A stretch of DNA of 5,668 bases from Planctomycetota bacterium (GTDB lineage: Bacteria; Planctomycetota; Planctomycetia; Planctomycetales; Planctomycetaceae), in assembly GCA_013151585.1 (NCBI GenBank), contig JAADHY010000390.1:1-5668 (forward strand). Reading direction: 5' to 3'. The translations under genes were made by a program, and so were the position numbers. Positions within the stretch are counted from its first letter, which is position 1, and every line of letters begins with the position of its first letter. Below the pieces are notes generated by a model that saw nothing but the letters and a program-made list of their open reading frames with translations, searched no databases and was not told the DNA's origin. Positions 1 through 4,954 of the stretch are shown here, piece by piece.

Positions 1-1019
1 CGCTGGGCGTCATCGACGCTGTGCTGGCTGCTATAGCGGCTTGGCATAAGAAGGCCGTGCACGTGCTGAGCGCCGACGGCTTGCACGGCGATGTAGCAGG
101 CCAGCGAGCTATCAATGCCGCCGGAGAGACCCAGCACGCAATCGGAAAAACCGCACTTCCGCATGTAGTCGCGGAGCCCCAGCACGAGCGCATCAAGTAG
201 AAGCTGCTCGCGCTGCGGACTGGGGCCGCCCGACGGGGTTGGAAGTCGATCCAGATCGACGACACAAAAGTCCGGGCGGAACCCTGCCAGCGCGAAAACC
301 ATCCGTCCCGAATCGTCCATCACAAGGCTATGCCCGTCGAAAACCAAGTCGTCATTGCCCCCGACTTGGTTGACGAACAGGAAAGGGCGTTTGTGAACCC
401 GGACGTGCTCGGTCAGGATGCGACGACGTCGATGAGGCTTGTCGATCTCGAAGGGACTGGCTGACACGTTGATCAGAATCTCCGCGCCGGCTTCGACCAA
501 CTCACGAACCGGATCGCCCCAATACGCCGCCGCGCCCTCATAGAACGTGCCCGTTTCCCCCCACCAAGCATCTTCGCAGATATGCAGCCCCAGGCGTCGG
601 CCTCGAAACTCGATCGGCCGGACCGTTTCGGCAGCGCGGAAGTATCGCTGCTCGTCGAAGACGTCGTAATTGGGCAGCAACTTCTTGTGGATCGATCGCA
701 CAACGCGGCCGTCGGCCAGCAAGCTGGCGGCGTTCGCGATTCGGCCCGTCGGCAAGCCTTTTCGACTCGGATGTCCGACGATCACGCCGAGTGATTCGGG
801 CAGAGTCGCGGCCAGTCGCTCGACCTCGCGATCACAGGCGGCGACAAAGCCTTCTCGCAACAGCAGGTCTTTGGGCGGGTAGCCACTGATGACCAGTTCG
901 GACGTGACCAGCAGCTCTGCTCCTTCACCGGCGGCCCGCTCGGCAGCCTTACGGATCAATTCGGCATTTCCTTTGAGATCGCCGACGGTCGGATTCAATT
1001 GAGCCATTGCGATTTTCAC
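1..1019 (-). CDS. nadE: Glutamine-dependent NAD+ synthetase, N-terminal 339 codons (cut by left window edge)
   Basis: This enzyme makes NAD+ from nicotinic acid adenine dinucleotide, ATP and glutamine in the last step of NAD biosynthesis, in the cytosol. The reverse frame is open from 1019 to the window edge. Residues 1-260 form a carbon-nitrogen hydrolase (glutaminase) domain. Its likely catalytic triad is Glu41 (in TSELVISGYPP), Lys112 (in HKKLLPNYDVFDE) and Cys148 (in HICEDAWW). A short linker leads to the ATP-pyrophosphatase domain, with the P-loop LSGGIDSS at 298-305 and then MPSRYSSQHSVDDAQ at 325-339, where the window ends. By family comparison roughly 200 or more residues are missing. 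I chose GTG at 1019 because it gives MKIAMAQLNPTVGD, the usual start of this family, and GGGAGG lies 12 bases upstream (1032-1037). The in-frame ATG at 1007 would cut into the first strand. The gene is divergent from the WD40 gene. Identification is firm; the exact start is slightly less so. Confidence 0.96.
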   Translation of the reverse strand, partial: MKIAMAQLNPTVGDLKGNAELIRKAAERAAGEGAELLVTSELVISGYPPKDLLLREGFVAACDREVERLAATLPESLGVIVGHPSRKGLPTGRIANAASLLADGRVVRSIHKKLLPNYDVFDEQRYFRAAETVRPIEFRGRRLGLHICEDAWWGETGTFYEGAAAYWGDPVRELVEAGAEILINVSASPFEIDKPHRRRRILTEHVRVHKRPFLFVNQVGGNDDLVFDGHSLVMDDSGRMVFALAGFRPDFCVVDLDRLPTPSGGPSPQREQLLLDALVLGLRDYMRKCGFSDCVLGLSGGIDSSLACYIAVQAVGAQHVHGLLMPSRYSSQHSVDDAQ

Positions 1020-1031
1020 GGCCGCGTTGTT

Positions 1032-1037
1032 CCTCCC
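1032..1037 (-). promoter_or_regulatory. Ribosome binding site of nadE, supports the GTG start
   Basis: On the reverse strand this reads GGGAGG, a strong Shine-Dalgarno match. It is 12 bases before GTG at 1019, slightly long, and 24 before the alternative ATG at 1007, which is too far. It therefore favours the GTG start. Confidence 0.6.
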
Positions 1038-1217
1038 TTGGCGTACATCCCGGTTTTCGGCGGCCAGCCCGTCGGCCAGTGTTTGGCCGCCTTTCTAGTG
1101 CACAGCTTAGCCATCTTTAGTCGGCTTTGCACGAATTTGGGGGTGCAGTTGCCCGCGGTTTGCTGTAAAAATGGAAGTCAGCCGAGGGGCACGCGTCAAA
1201 GGTGTCGTGGTCGCCAA

Positions 1218-1249
1218 AACGGCCGTCGGCCTGCATGACCGAAGCCGTT
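1218..1249 (+). promoter_or_regulatory. Hairpin in the probable leader of the WD40 gene
   Basis: Arms AACGGC (1218-1223) and GCCGTT (1244-1249) pair perfectly. Inside them TCGG (1226-1229) pairs with CCGA (1239-1242) around a nine-base loop. The structure ends 17 bases before the AAGGA ribosome binding site at 1267, so if transcribed it would sit in the 5' leader. A role in translation or in transcript stability is inference, and no known riboswitch family is recognised. Confidence 0.35.
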
Positions 1250-1280
1250 CCGACTCTTCCATCCGAAAGGAAACTGTGTC

Positions 1281-2273
1281 ATGAAGGCAACCGGTCGGAT
1301 CGCCCCTATTGCTGTCGTTTTGATGACGATCGCGGTCGTGCTGGCCGCCATCAGTTATTTTTTCACAGCCGGACCACGCCGACCACCGGAATGGCAAGGT
1401 GAGCTGACTTCGCCGACGGACGCTCTGATCAATCTCTGTTATAGCCCGGACGCGACTTTCCTCGCCGCCGGAAGCGGCACGGGGGAGGTGGTGCTGTGGA
1501 ACCTGAAGGCGAAACGCGTCAAGACGCTACCTCGGCTGATGGACGAGTCGGTCGTCACGATTGGTATCGCGCCGGACGGATTCCTCGTCGCCAGCGATCT
1601 GGCCGGAAATTGTGCCGGCTGGCAACTCGGCACCGGACGCACCAAGACCTTTCCCAAACTTCCGGCTCCGGTCACAAGTATCGCTTTCCGAGATTCGCCC
1701 ACGATCGGCCCGGAGATGGCCTTGGGCCTCGCCGACGGCCAAATCGTATTCTTTACCCGGAGCGGTCACGAAATGATGCGAACGCGTCATCGTGGCGGCG
1801 TTTGCGAGTTACGTTACAGCCCCGATGGCCGGCTGCTGGTGACAGCGGGCCGCGACGGTTTGCTGGAGTGGCGAAACGCCGACACTCGACAGATCGCCTC
1901 CATCACCCGAGCCCACTCCGGAGAAGTAGGGGACTTGGCCTTCAGCCCTGACGGCCGGCTGTTGGCCTCTGCGGATTGGAACGGCCGGGTCGTGATCTGG
2001 AATGCCAAAACGCGAGAGCCGCTCGAGCGGCAAGATGTCAGCGACGCCGTTTCCGCGCTCGCCTGGATTCCTACGCAACCGCTCACCTTGGTAGCCGGAG
2101 GCTGGGACGGGAGACTGCGGTTCTTTTCATATCGACTGCAGCCTTCGCAACGCGCGATTCACGTGGGAAGTCCGATTCTCGACATCGCCCTTTCCCCGGA
2201 TCCGAATATCATCGCAACCGTTTGCGGCAGCAGCAGCGTGGATCTGTGGAAAGTCCCGACGAAACAGCCTTGA
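1281..2273 (+). CDS. Membrane-anchored seven-bladed WD40 repeat protein
   Basis: This 330-residue protein has a basic N-terminus (MKATGR), one hydrophobic helix at about residues 8-28, and then only WD40 repeats. Seven blades are visible, at about 48-75, 90-117, 130-160, 173-200, 215-242, 256-284 and 298-325. They show the hallmarks SPDG/SPD and terminal W-N, W-R-N or W-K (for example SPDGRLLASADWNGRVVIWN at 222-241). Blades 3 and 6 are degenerate, ending FFT and FFS. Seven blades are enough to close one propeller. The anchor places the propeller outside the cytoplasmic membrane (periplasmic face) if the helix is an uncleaved signal anchor. No kinase, protease or other catalytic domain is attached. 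WD40 propellers act as protein-binding scaffolds; the partner is unknown. The start is supported by AAGGA at 1267-1271, nine bases upstream. The gene stands alone, divergent from nadE and followed by a 479-base gene-free spacer. Confidence 0.93.
   Translation: MKATGRIAPIAVVLMTIAVVLAAISYFFTAGPRRPPEWQGELTSPTDALINLCYSPDATFLAAGSGTGEVVLWNLKAKRVKTLPRLMDESVVTIGIAPDGFLVASDLAGNCAGWQLGTGRTKTFPKLPAPVTSIAFRDSPTIGPEMALGLADGQIVFFTRSGHEMMRTRHRGGVCELRYSPDGRLLVTAGRDGLLEWRNADTRQIASITRAHSGEVGDLAFSPDGRLLASADWNGRVVIWNAKTREPLERQDVSDAVSALAWIPTQPLTLVAGGWDGRLRFFSYRLQPSQRAIHVGSPILDIALSPDPNIIATVCGSSSVDLWKVPTKQP
1817..1965 (+). repeat. DNA-level internal repeat between WD40 blades 4 and 5
   Basis: The 23 bases at 1817-1839 recur at 1943-1965 with three differences, all at third codon positions. 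The offset is exactly 126 bases (42 codons), the length of one WD40 blade. Both copies encode SPDGRLL. This fits duplication of a blade within the gene, or strong protein-level constraint on the motif. Confidence 0.55.
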
Positions 2274-2301
2274 CGGAGGCCTCCCTTTCGAGTTCTGACC
2301 A

Positions 2302-2382
2302 CGCAGTAAGCCATTCGCGGATTCGGCCAGCGGAAGGCCCACGCTTCCACTGGGCTACGCGAAGAGCTCCGGCTTACGTGCG
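2302..2382. repeat. Long composite imperfect hairpin (possible interspersed palindromic repeat or structured RNA)
   Basis: Three nested helices share one axis. The outer helix pairs CGCAGTAAGCC (2302-2312) with GGCTTAC plus TGCG (2371-2377 and 2379-2382), with one bulged G at 2378. The middle helix pairs TTCGCG (2314-2319) with CGCGAA (2358-2363). The inner helix pairs GCCAGCGGAAG (2326-2336) with CTTCCACTGGGC (2344-2355), with one bulge and one C-A mismatch, closing a seven-base loop. Chance is an unlikely source of three co-axial helices. It begins 28 bases after the WD40 stop, so it could cap that transcript's 3' end. It has the look of a repetitive extragenic palindrome, but only one copy is in the window. 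Confidence 0.5.
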
Positions 2383-2403
2383 CGCCGCTGCTTAGCCGGA
2401 GCT
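2365..2403. repeat. Inverted repeat AGCTCCGGCT / AGCCGGAGCT
   Basis: Perfect 10-base arms (2365-2374 and 2394-2403) flank a 19-base loop. The left arm overlaps the right arm of the 2302-2382 hairpin, so the two structures are mutually exclusive, as in a two-state RNA switch or simply adjoining repeat units. No T-run follows on either strand, so it is not a classical terminator. Confidence 0.5.
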
Positions 2404-2419
2404 TCGCTCGCGCTCTCGC

Positions 2420-2442
2420 TTGGTGGACCGCTCGGTGACCAA
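2420..2442. repeat. Short hairpin TTGGT ... ACCAA with inner ACC/GGT stem
   Basis: TTGGT (2420-2424) pairs with ACCAA (2438-2442). Inside, ACC (2427-2429) pairs with GGT (2434-2436) around a four-base loop. It is the last of a run of three dyads in 2302-2442. On the plus strand it is followed by AACCTGC, so there is no T-tract. Confidence 0.4.
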
Positions 2443-2506
2443 AACCTGCTACGCCTTTTGCACTGACCGCGCCGTTACAACCGGGACAATCCAATCAAGG
2501 CGTCAA

Positions 2507-2540
2507 GTGTCCGCCGCCGCGCCGGCGGTGTCCACCGCCG
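2507..2540. repeat. Direct repeat GTGTCC[G/A]CCGCCG with a 21-base period
   Basis: GTGTCCGCCGCCG at 2507-2519 recurs as GTGTCCACCGCCG at 2528-2540, one mismatch in 13. The second copy also overlaps a small hairpin (CGGCGGT at 2523-2529 with ACCGCCG at 2534-2540). In so GC-rich a stretch this may be simple-sequence drift. Confidence 0.35.
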
Positions 2541-2583
2541 CCGGCCGGCCACAGCACCGGGCTCAAGCTAGAGTTGATTGGTA

Positions 2584-2600
2584 GAACGAATGCTTCGTTC
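2584..2600. promoter_or_regulatory. Palindrome GAACGAA-TGC-TTCGTTC, possible operator
   Basis: Perfect seven-base arms surround a three-base centre. It is one of the few AT-balanced sites in this GC-rich spacer and lies about 155 bases upstream of the 2753 gene. The geometry suits a dimeric DNA-binding protein, but I recognise no specific regulator's consensus. Confidence 0.35.
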
Positions 2601-2635
2601 GGCACGGACACCGACGGACCGCCCTGACACGGTCT

Positions 2636-2666
2636 CGGCGGACGGGACGGGGGCACCCGCCCGCCG
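2636..2666. repeat. GC-rich 11-pair hairpin upstream of the small membrane-protein gene
   Basis: CGGCGGACGGG (2636-2646) pairs with CCCGCCCGCCG (2656-2666) with one A-C mismatch and a nine-base loop. It ends 86 bases before the start codon at 2753. It could be a leader structure or a terminator-like stem, but has no T-run. Confidence 0.4.
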
Positions 2667-2752
2667 GCCTCCCGGCTGCGCGACCCAGTGCCCGGGATGG
2701 CCACCGAAGAACGGCGGACCCATTTCCGTCTGACGCGCAGAGGAACGAACCC

Positions 2753-3124
2753 ATGTCTGGTAATCGTCATCACGCTGACCGAACACGTCCCTTGGTCAGC
2801 CCTAGCAGCATCCTGATTCTCAGCGGCTTTCTGATCGGTGTGGCGTCCGGCCACTCGCTGCCGACCGGGGCCGGAAAAACAGTTTTCTTCGCCGGCCTGA
2901 TTGGGTTGATCTCTTATTTGGGGGTGGGAGTCGCAGCCAATCGGCAGCACCGGCGAGCCCAGGAACGTGCCAATCGCGCTGCTCGATCGCGGCTGGAACA
3001 GCGGCTGGATCGACACAACCAACGGGACCTGCTCAAGCTCAACCGTCGAGCTCGACGCCGCCTCTCTGAAATGGAAGAACAGTACCTGCCCGTGGTCAGC
3101 ACCAGCCGTATCCGCTTGCGCTGA
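2753..3124 (+). CDS. Small membrane protein with two helices and a basic coiled-coil-like tail
   Basis: I do not recognise the family of this 123-residue protein. Residues 1-17 are polar and basic. Hydrophobic segments at about 18-32 and 43-61 are joined by a short turn (GHSLPTGAGK), giving a helical hairpin with both ends on the same side, most likely cytoplasmic by the positive-inside rule. Residues 63-109 are extremely rich in Arg, Gln and Glu with almost no Gly or Pro and should form a long helix or coiled coil. The end (YLPVVSTSRIRLR) is again basic. Such a tail could bind nucleic acid, acidic lipid or a partner protein; this is inference. The start is well supported by AGAGGA at 2739-2744, eight bases upstream. 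The gene is plus strand and convergent with mrp, with a hairpin in the spacer. It is clearly better than the overlapping reverse frame at 2495-3022, which has no motif. Confidence 0.78.
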   Translation: MSGNRHHADRTRPLVSPSSILILSGFLIGVASGHSLPTGAGKTVFFAGLIGLISYLGVGVAANRQHRRAQERANRAARSRLEQRLDRHNQRDLLKLNRRARRRLSEMEEQYLPVVSTSRIRLR

Positions 3125-3212
3125 ACGCTTGTGGTTTGCCCGTCCAGCCGACTTGCGCCGATGACTTGTGATGAAGTTTGGGCTTCGCTTGGGGACGGCC
3201 GGATCACCTGCC

Positions 3213-3234
3213 AGCCTGCGGACGCTTGCAGGCT
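3213..3234. terminator. Hairpin between convergent genes, possible bidirectional terminator
   Basis: AGCCTGC (3213-3219) pairs perfectly with GCAGGCT (3228-3234) around an eight-base loop. It lies between the ends of the 2753 gene and mrp, nine bases beyond the mrp stop. No T-run follows on either strand, so intrinsic termination is not proven; position is the main argument. Confidence 0.45.
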
Positions 3235-3242
3235 CGCCCTCG

Positions 3243-4319
3243 TCACAGCACCTCGAGTTGAGGCAGCTCGGCAGATGTCAGTAACTCTTTCGCAATCTGG
3301 ATCGCCGTGCGCTGGCACACGTGAAGTAACGGCTCACGGGCCGGGCTTCCCTCTTCCAGTAAGCTGGCAATCTGCCCCTCGTCGCCTTTTACGCGGATTT
3401 CCGGCAAGCTGGGCACTTCACCGAGAAACGGGACACCCAATTCTTCGGCTTTGGCTCGCGCGCCGCCACGGCCAAACACCTCCCCGGACATATTCTCGAC
3501 GATTCCCAAGACCGGAATGTTCACTTGGCGAAACATGGCGACCGCTTTGACGGCATCCAGCAGAGCCACCTTCTGCGGAGTACAGACCACGACGGCTCCG
3601 GCTAGGCCAACCAGTTGCGAAAGCGTGATGGCCACATCGCCCGTGCCTGGCGGCAAGTCGACGATCAAGTAGTCCAGCTCGCCCCAGTCGGCGTCCTGGA
3701 GGAATTGCGTCAACAACCCGTGCAGCATCGGCCCTCGCCAAATAACAGGCTGATCCTCGCGGACCAGGAACCCGATCGACAACAATTTCATGCCGTCGTG
3801 ATCAATGGGCTGGATGCGTTGCACCGTGCGGCCGTCTTCGGTCCGGTACTCCGCGATAGCCGGGCTGCCATGGACGCCGACCAGATGCGGAATGCTGGGC
3901 CCGTAAACGTCGGCATCCATCAAGCCCACTTTGGCGCCGAACTGCTTCAGGCCGAAAGTCAAAGCGGCCGCGATCGTGCTTTTACCGACGCCGCCTTTGC
4001 CGCTACCGATAGCCACCACGTTTTTGACACGCAGGCCAATCTTGCCGCCCGATTCCTTGCCGCGGACTTTCGCCGAGAACTCGACCTTGATCGACACCGT
4101 CTCCCCGACTTTTTCTCGGACTGCCCGCTCGATCGCTTCGGCGATGCGCTCCGGCTGCGGATACGCTGGCGTGGGCAGGACAATCCGCACCCGAACCGCC
4201 CCGTCACCGGAAACCTCAATTGCATCGACCATATTCAATTCGCTTAGCGGTCGCCCGATCTCCGGGTCCGAAACCGCTGACACGACGGATCGAATCTCCT
4301 CTTCGCGGTTTTGTGTCAT
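3243..4319 (-). CDS. mrp: Mrp/ApbC/NBP35-family P-loop ATPase, iron-sulphur cluster carrier type, lacking CxxC
   Basis: Proteins of this family bind iron-sulphur clusters and pass them to apo-enzymes in the cytosol, using ATP. The 358 residues hold an N-terminal MIP18/DUF59-type domain (about 5-80, with DPEIG at 18-22), the deviant Walker A GSGKGGVGKST (105-115), LMDADVYGPSIPHL (133-146), the family signature WRGPM (194-198), and the block LDYLIVDLPPGTGD (215-228). The usual cluster-binding CxxC, expected just after ENMS, is absent: ENMS (275-278) runs straight into GEVFGRGG. The only cysteines are Cys246 and Cys335, neither in a CxxC. I chose ATG at 4319, which gives the normal short N-terminus (MTQNREEEIRSVVSAVSDPE); AAAGG at 4332-4336 lies 12 bases upstream. 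An in-frame extension to 4421 adds an arginine-rich stretch without family resemblance and overlaps the upstream gene. It is probably co-transcribed with the receiver-like gene, 83 bases upstream. Confidence 0.93.
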   Translation of the reverse strand: MTQNREEEIRSVVSAVSDPEIGRPLSELNMVDAIEVSGDGAVRVRIVLPTPAYPQPERIAEAIERAVREKVGETVSIKVEFSAKVRGKESGGKIGLRVKNVVAIGSGKGGVGKSTIAAALTFGLKQFGAKVGLMDADVYGPSIPHLVGVHGSPAIAEYRTEDGRTVQRIQPIDHDGMKLLSIGFLVREDQPVIWRGPMLHGLLTQFLQDADWGELDYLIVDLPPGTGDVAITLSQLVGLAGAVVVCTPQKVALLDAVKAVAMFRQVNIPVLGIVENMSGEVFGRGGARAKAEELGVPFLGEVPSLPEIRVKGDEGQIASLLEEGSPAREPLLHVCQRTAIQIAKELLTSAELPQLEVL

Positions 4320-4402
4320 GGAACTAAAAAACCTTTCTTGATATGAAACCCAGGAAGACGCGGTTAGTGCCCGGCTCCGCGCAGGCCTTGCCCGTCGTGC
4401 GT

Positions 4403-4418
4403 TCAGCCGACCGGCTGA
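4403..4418 (-). other. Perfect dyad TCAGCCG-AC-CGGCTGA at the end of the receiver-like gene
   Basis: Seven-base arms (4403-4409 and 4412-4418) with a two-base centre, or a six-base stem with a GACC loop. The dyad covers the last codons and stop of the receiver-like gene. It could mark a transcript end or an attenuation or processing site between that gene and mrp, but has no T-run downstream on the minus strand. Confidence 0.45.
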
Positions 4419-4804
4419 CACCGTGAAAGCAGACGGCGACAGAGCCGGGCCATGGCCCGTCCCGGAATGTGTTCAACGATCACGTCCACGGCGCCGGCCT
4501 CGCGGAGCGGCCATTCCAGTTCGACCGCGCGTCCAGGCGCGTACACAACCACAGGAACGCGATGGACTCGCGGGAGGCCAGACCCTAACAGTTGCAAGCA
4601 GTCGGCCGGCCCGGATTCCAAGTCCAGCAATACGACTCGCGGATCGGCGGACGCGGCGCCCGGCGTGGGAAACGCGAGTCGTCGCACGTCGGCCACTGAC
4701 CGGCACCGCCGTACCGTCACCTCGGCCGGGTCGAATTGCCGCTGCAACTCGGGAGTCCAGTAAGGCGATCGCTCGAAAATGAAGATGGTCCCCGTTTCCG
4801 CCAT
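4403..4804 (-). CDS. Small protein resembling a degenerate response-regulator receiver domain
   Basis: The 133 residues alternate strands and helices in the order of a receiver fold: strand TIFIFE (6-11), helix 17-24, strand VTVRRC (29-34), helix 36-44, strand RVVLLDLE (56-63), helix 66-74, strand VPVVVYA (83-89), helix 91-103, strand VDVIVE (106-111), helix 115-128. Asp61 sits where the phospho-accepting aspartate would be. The paired acidic residues after strand 1 are missing, the Thr/Ser after strand 4 is replaced by Ala-Pro, and the conserved Lys after strand 5 is replaced by Glu. It is therefore at best a pseudo-receiver, with no output domain. I use ATG at 4804; a TTG at 4828 adds eight residues and has no better ribosome binding site. 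It lies 83 bases upstream of mrp on the same strand. The overlapping frame at 4473-5129 is less protein-like. The fold is inferred by eye from pattern, not from sequence identity. Confidence 0.68.
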   Translation of the reverse strand: MAETGTIFIFERSPYWTPELQRQFDPAEVTVRRCRSVADVRRLAFPTPGAASADPRVVLLDLESGPADCLQLLGSGLPRVHRVPVVVYAPGRAVELEWPLREAGAVDVIVEHIPGRAMARLCRRLLSRCQPVG

Positions 4805-4860
4805 TCGTGGGTCTAACGTTCTCCACAAGTTGCCATGTCACCCGTTGATCGACACCTCGT

Positions 4861-4876
4861 AAGCGGACGACCGCTT
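4861..4876 (-). promoter_or_regulatory. Perfect hairpin AAGCGG-ACGA-CCGCTT upstream of the receiver-like gene
   Basis: Six-base arms with a four-base loop lie 56 bases before ATG 4804 (32 before TTG 4828). It is either a leader hairpin of the minus-strand unit or an operator; its function is not known. Confidence 0.4.
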
Positions 4877-4895
4877 GAAACCTATCCGCAATCCT

Positions 4896-4907
4896 GCACG
4901 GACGTGC
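4896..4907. promoter_or_regulatory. Dyad GCACG-GA-CGTGC, possible operator
   Basis: Five-base perfect arms with a two-base centre lie 20 bases from the 4861-4876 hairpin in the divergent spacer. It is short enough to be chance in GC-rich DNA, and no regulator consensus is recognised. Confidence 0.25.
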
Positions 4908-4915
4908 GAAATTCC

Positions 4916-4954
4916 CGGCTGCGAGCAACCATGCCGGCCGACCCGCTCGCGCCG
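4916..4954. repeat. Imperfect inverted repeat in the divergent spacer
   Basis: CGGC(T)GCGAGC (4916-4926) pairs with GCTCGCGCCG (4945-4954), ten pairs with one bulged T and an 18-base loop. It has no T-tract and could be a leader or boundary structure. Confidence 0.3.

Larger units (their letters stand above)
1020..1280. other. Divergent intergenic region between nadE and the WD40 gene
   Basis: This 261-base spacer must hold the promoters for nadE (leftward) and the WD40 gene (rightward). An AT-richer patch at about 1097-1172 is the most likely promoter area, but I found no well-spaced -35/-10 pair on either strand and do not call one. The short frames that cross the spacer show no family motif, no good ribosome binding site and a shuffled composition, so I see no gene here. 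A hairpin at 1218-1249 is listed separately. Confidence 0.6.
2274..2752. other. 479-base gene-free spacer rich in inverted repeats
   Basis: No frame here looks like a protein: the reading frames on both strands lack family motifs and mostly encode arginine-, proline- and serine-rich shuffled sequence. Instead the spacer holds an unusual density of dyads: a self-complementary GGAGGCCTCC right after the WD40 stop (2275-2284), a long composite hairpin (2302-2382), an overlapping hairpin (2365-2403), another at 2420-2442, a 21-base-spaced direct repeat (2507-2540), a palindrome (2584-2600) and a GC-rich hairpin (2636-2666). It must also carry the promoter of the 2753 gene unless that gene is read through from the WD40 gene; no convincing -35/-10 pair was found. 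Confidence 0.65.

Noticed and set aside
582..882. Plus-strand frames opposite nadE
   Set aside because: They are shadows of a clearly conserved reverse-strand coding region and have no motif of their own.
2584..2600. LexA-type SOS box
   Set aside because: The palindrome contains GAAC and GTTC, but the spacing and central bases do not fit the known CGAAC-N4-GTTCG or CTGT-N8-ACAG patterns.
2861..2881. Helicase-like P-loop PTGAGKT in the small membrane protein
   Set aside because: The motif lies in a ten-residue turn between two hydrophobic helices, lacks the upstream strand and the Walker B partner, and the protein is too small for an ATPase core. It is a chance resemblance.
2495..3022. A 175-codon reverse-strand frame across the spacer and into the small membrane-protein gene
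   Set aside because: It lacks any motif, has a low-complexity Arg/Pro/Gly/Ser composition, and overlaps a plus-strand frame that has a good ribosome binding site and clear membrane helices.
3213..3234. Classical rho-independent terminator
   Set aside because: The hairpin is good but there is no T-run on either side, so it is listed only as a possible bidirectional terminator by position.
4320..4421. N-terminal extension of mrp to an upstream in-frame ATG
   Set aside because: The added 34 residues are Arg/Ala-rich, unlike the family, and overlap the end of the upstream gene; the ATG at 4319 gives the expected short N-terminus.
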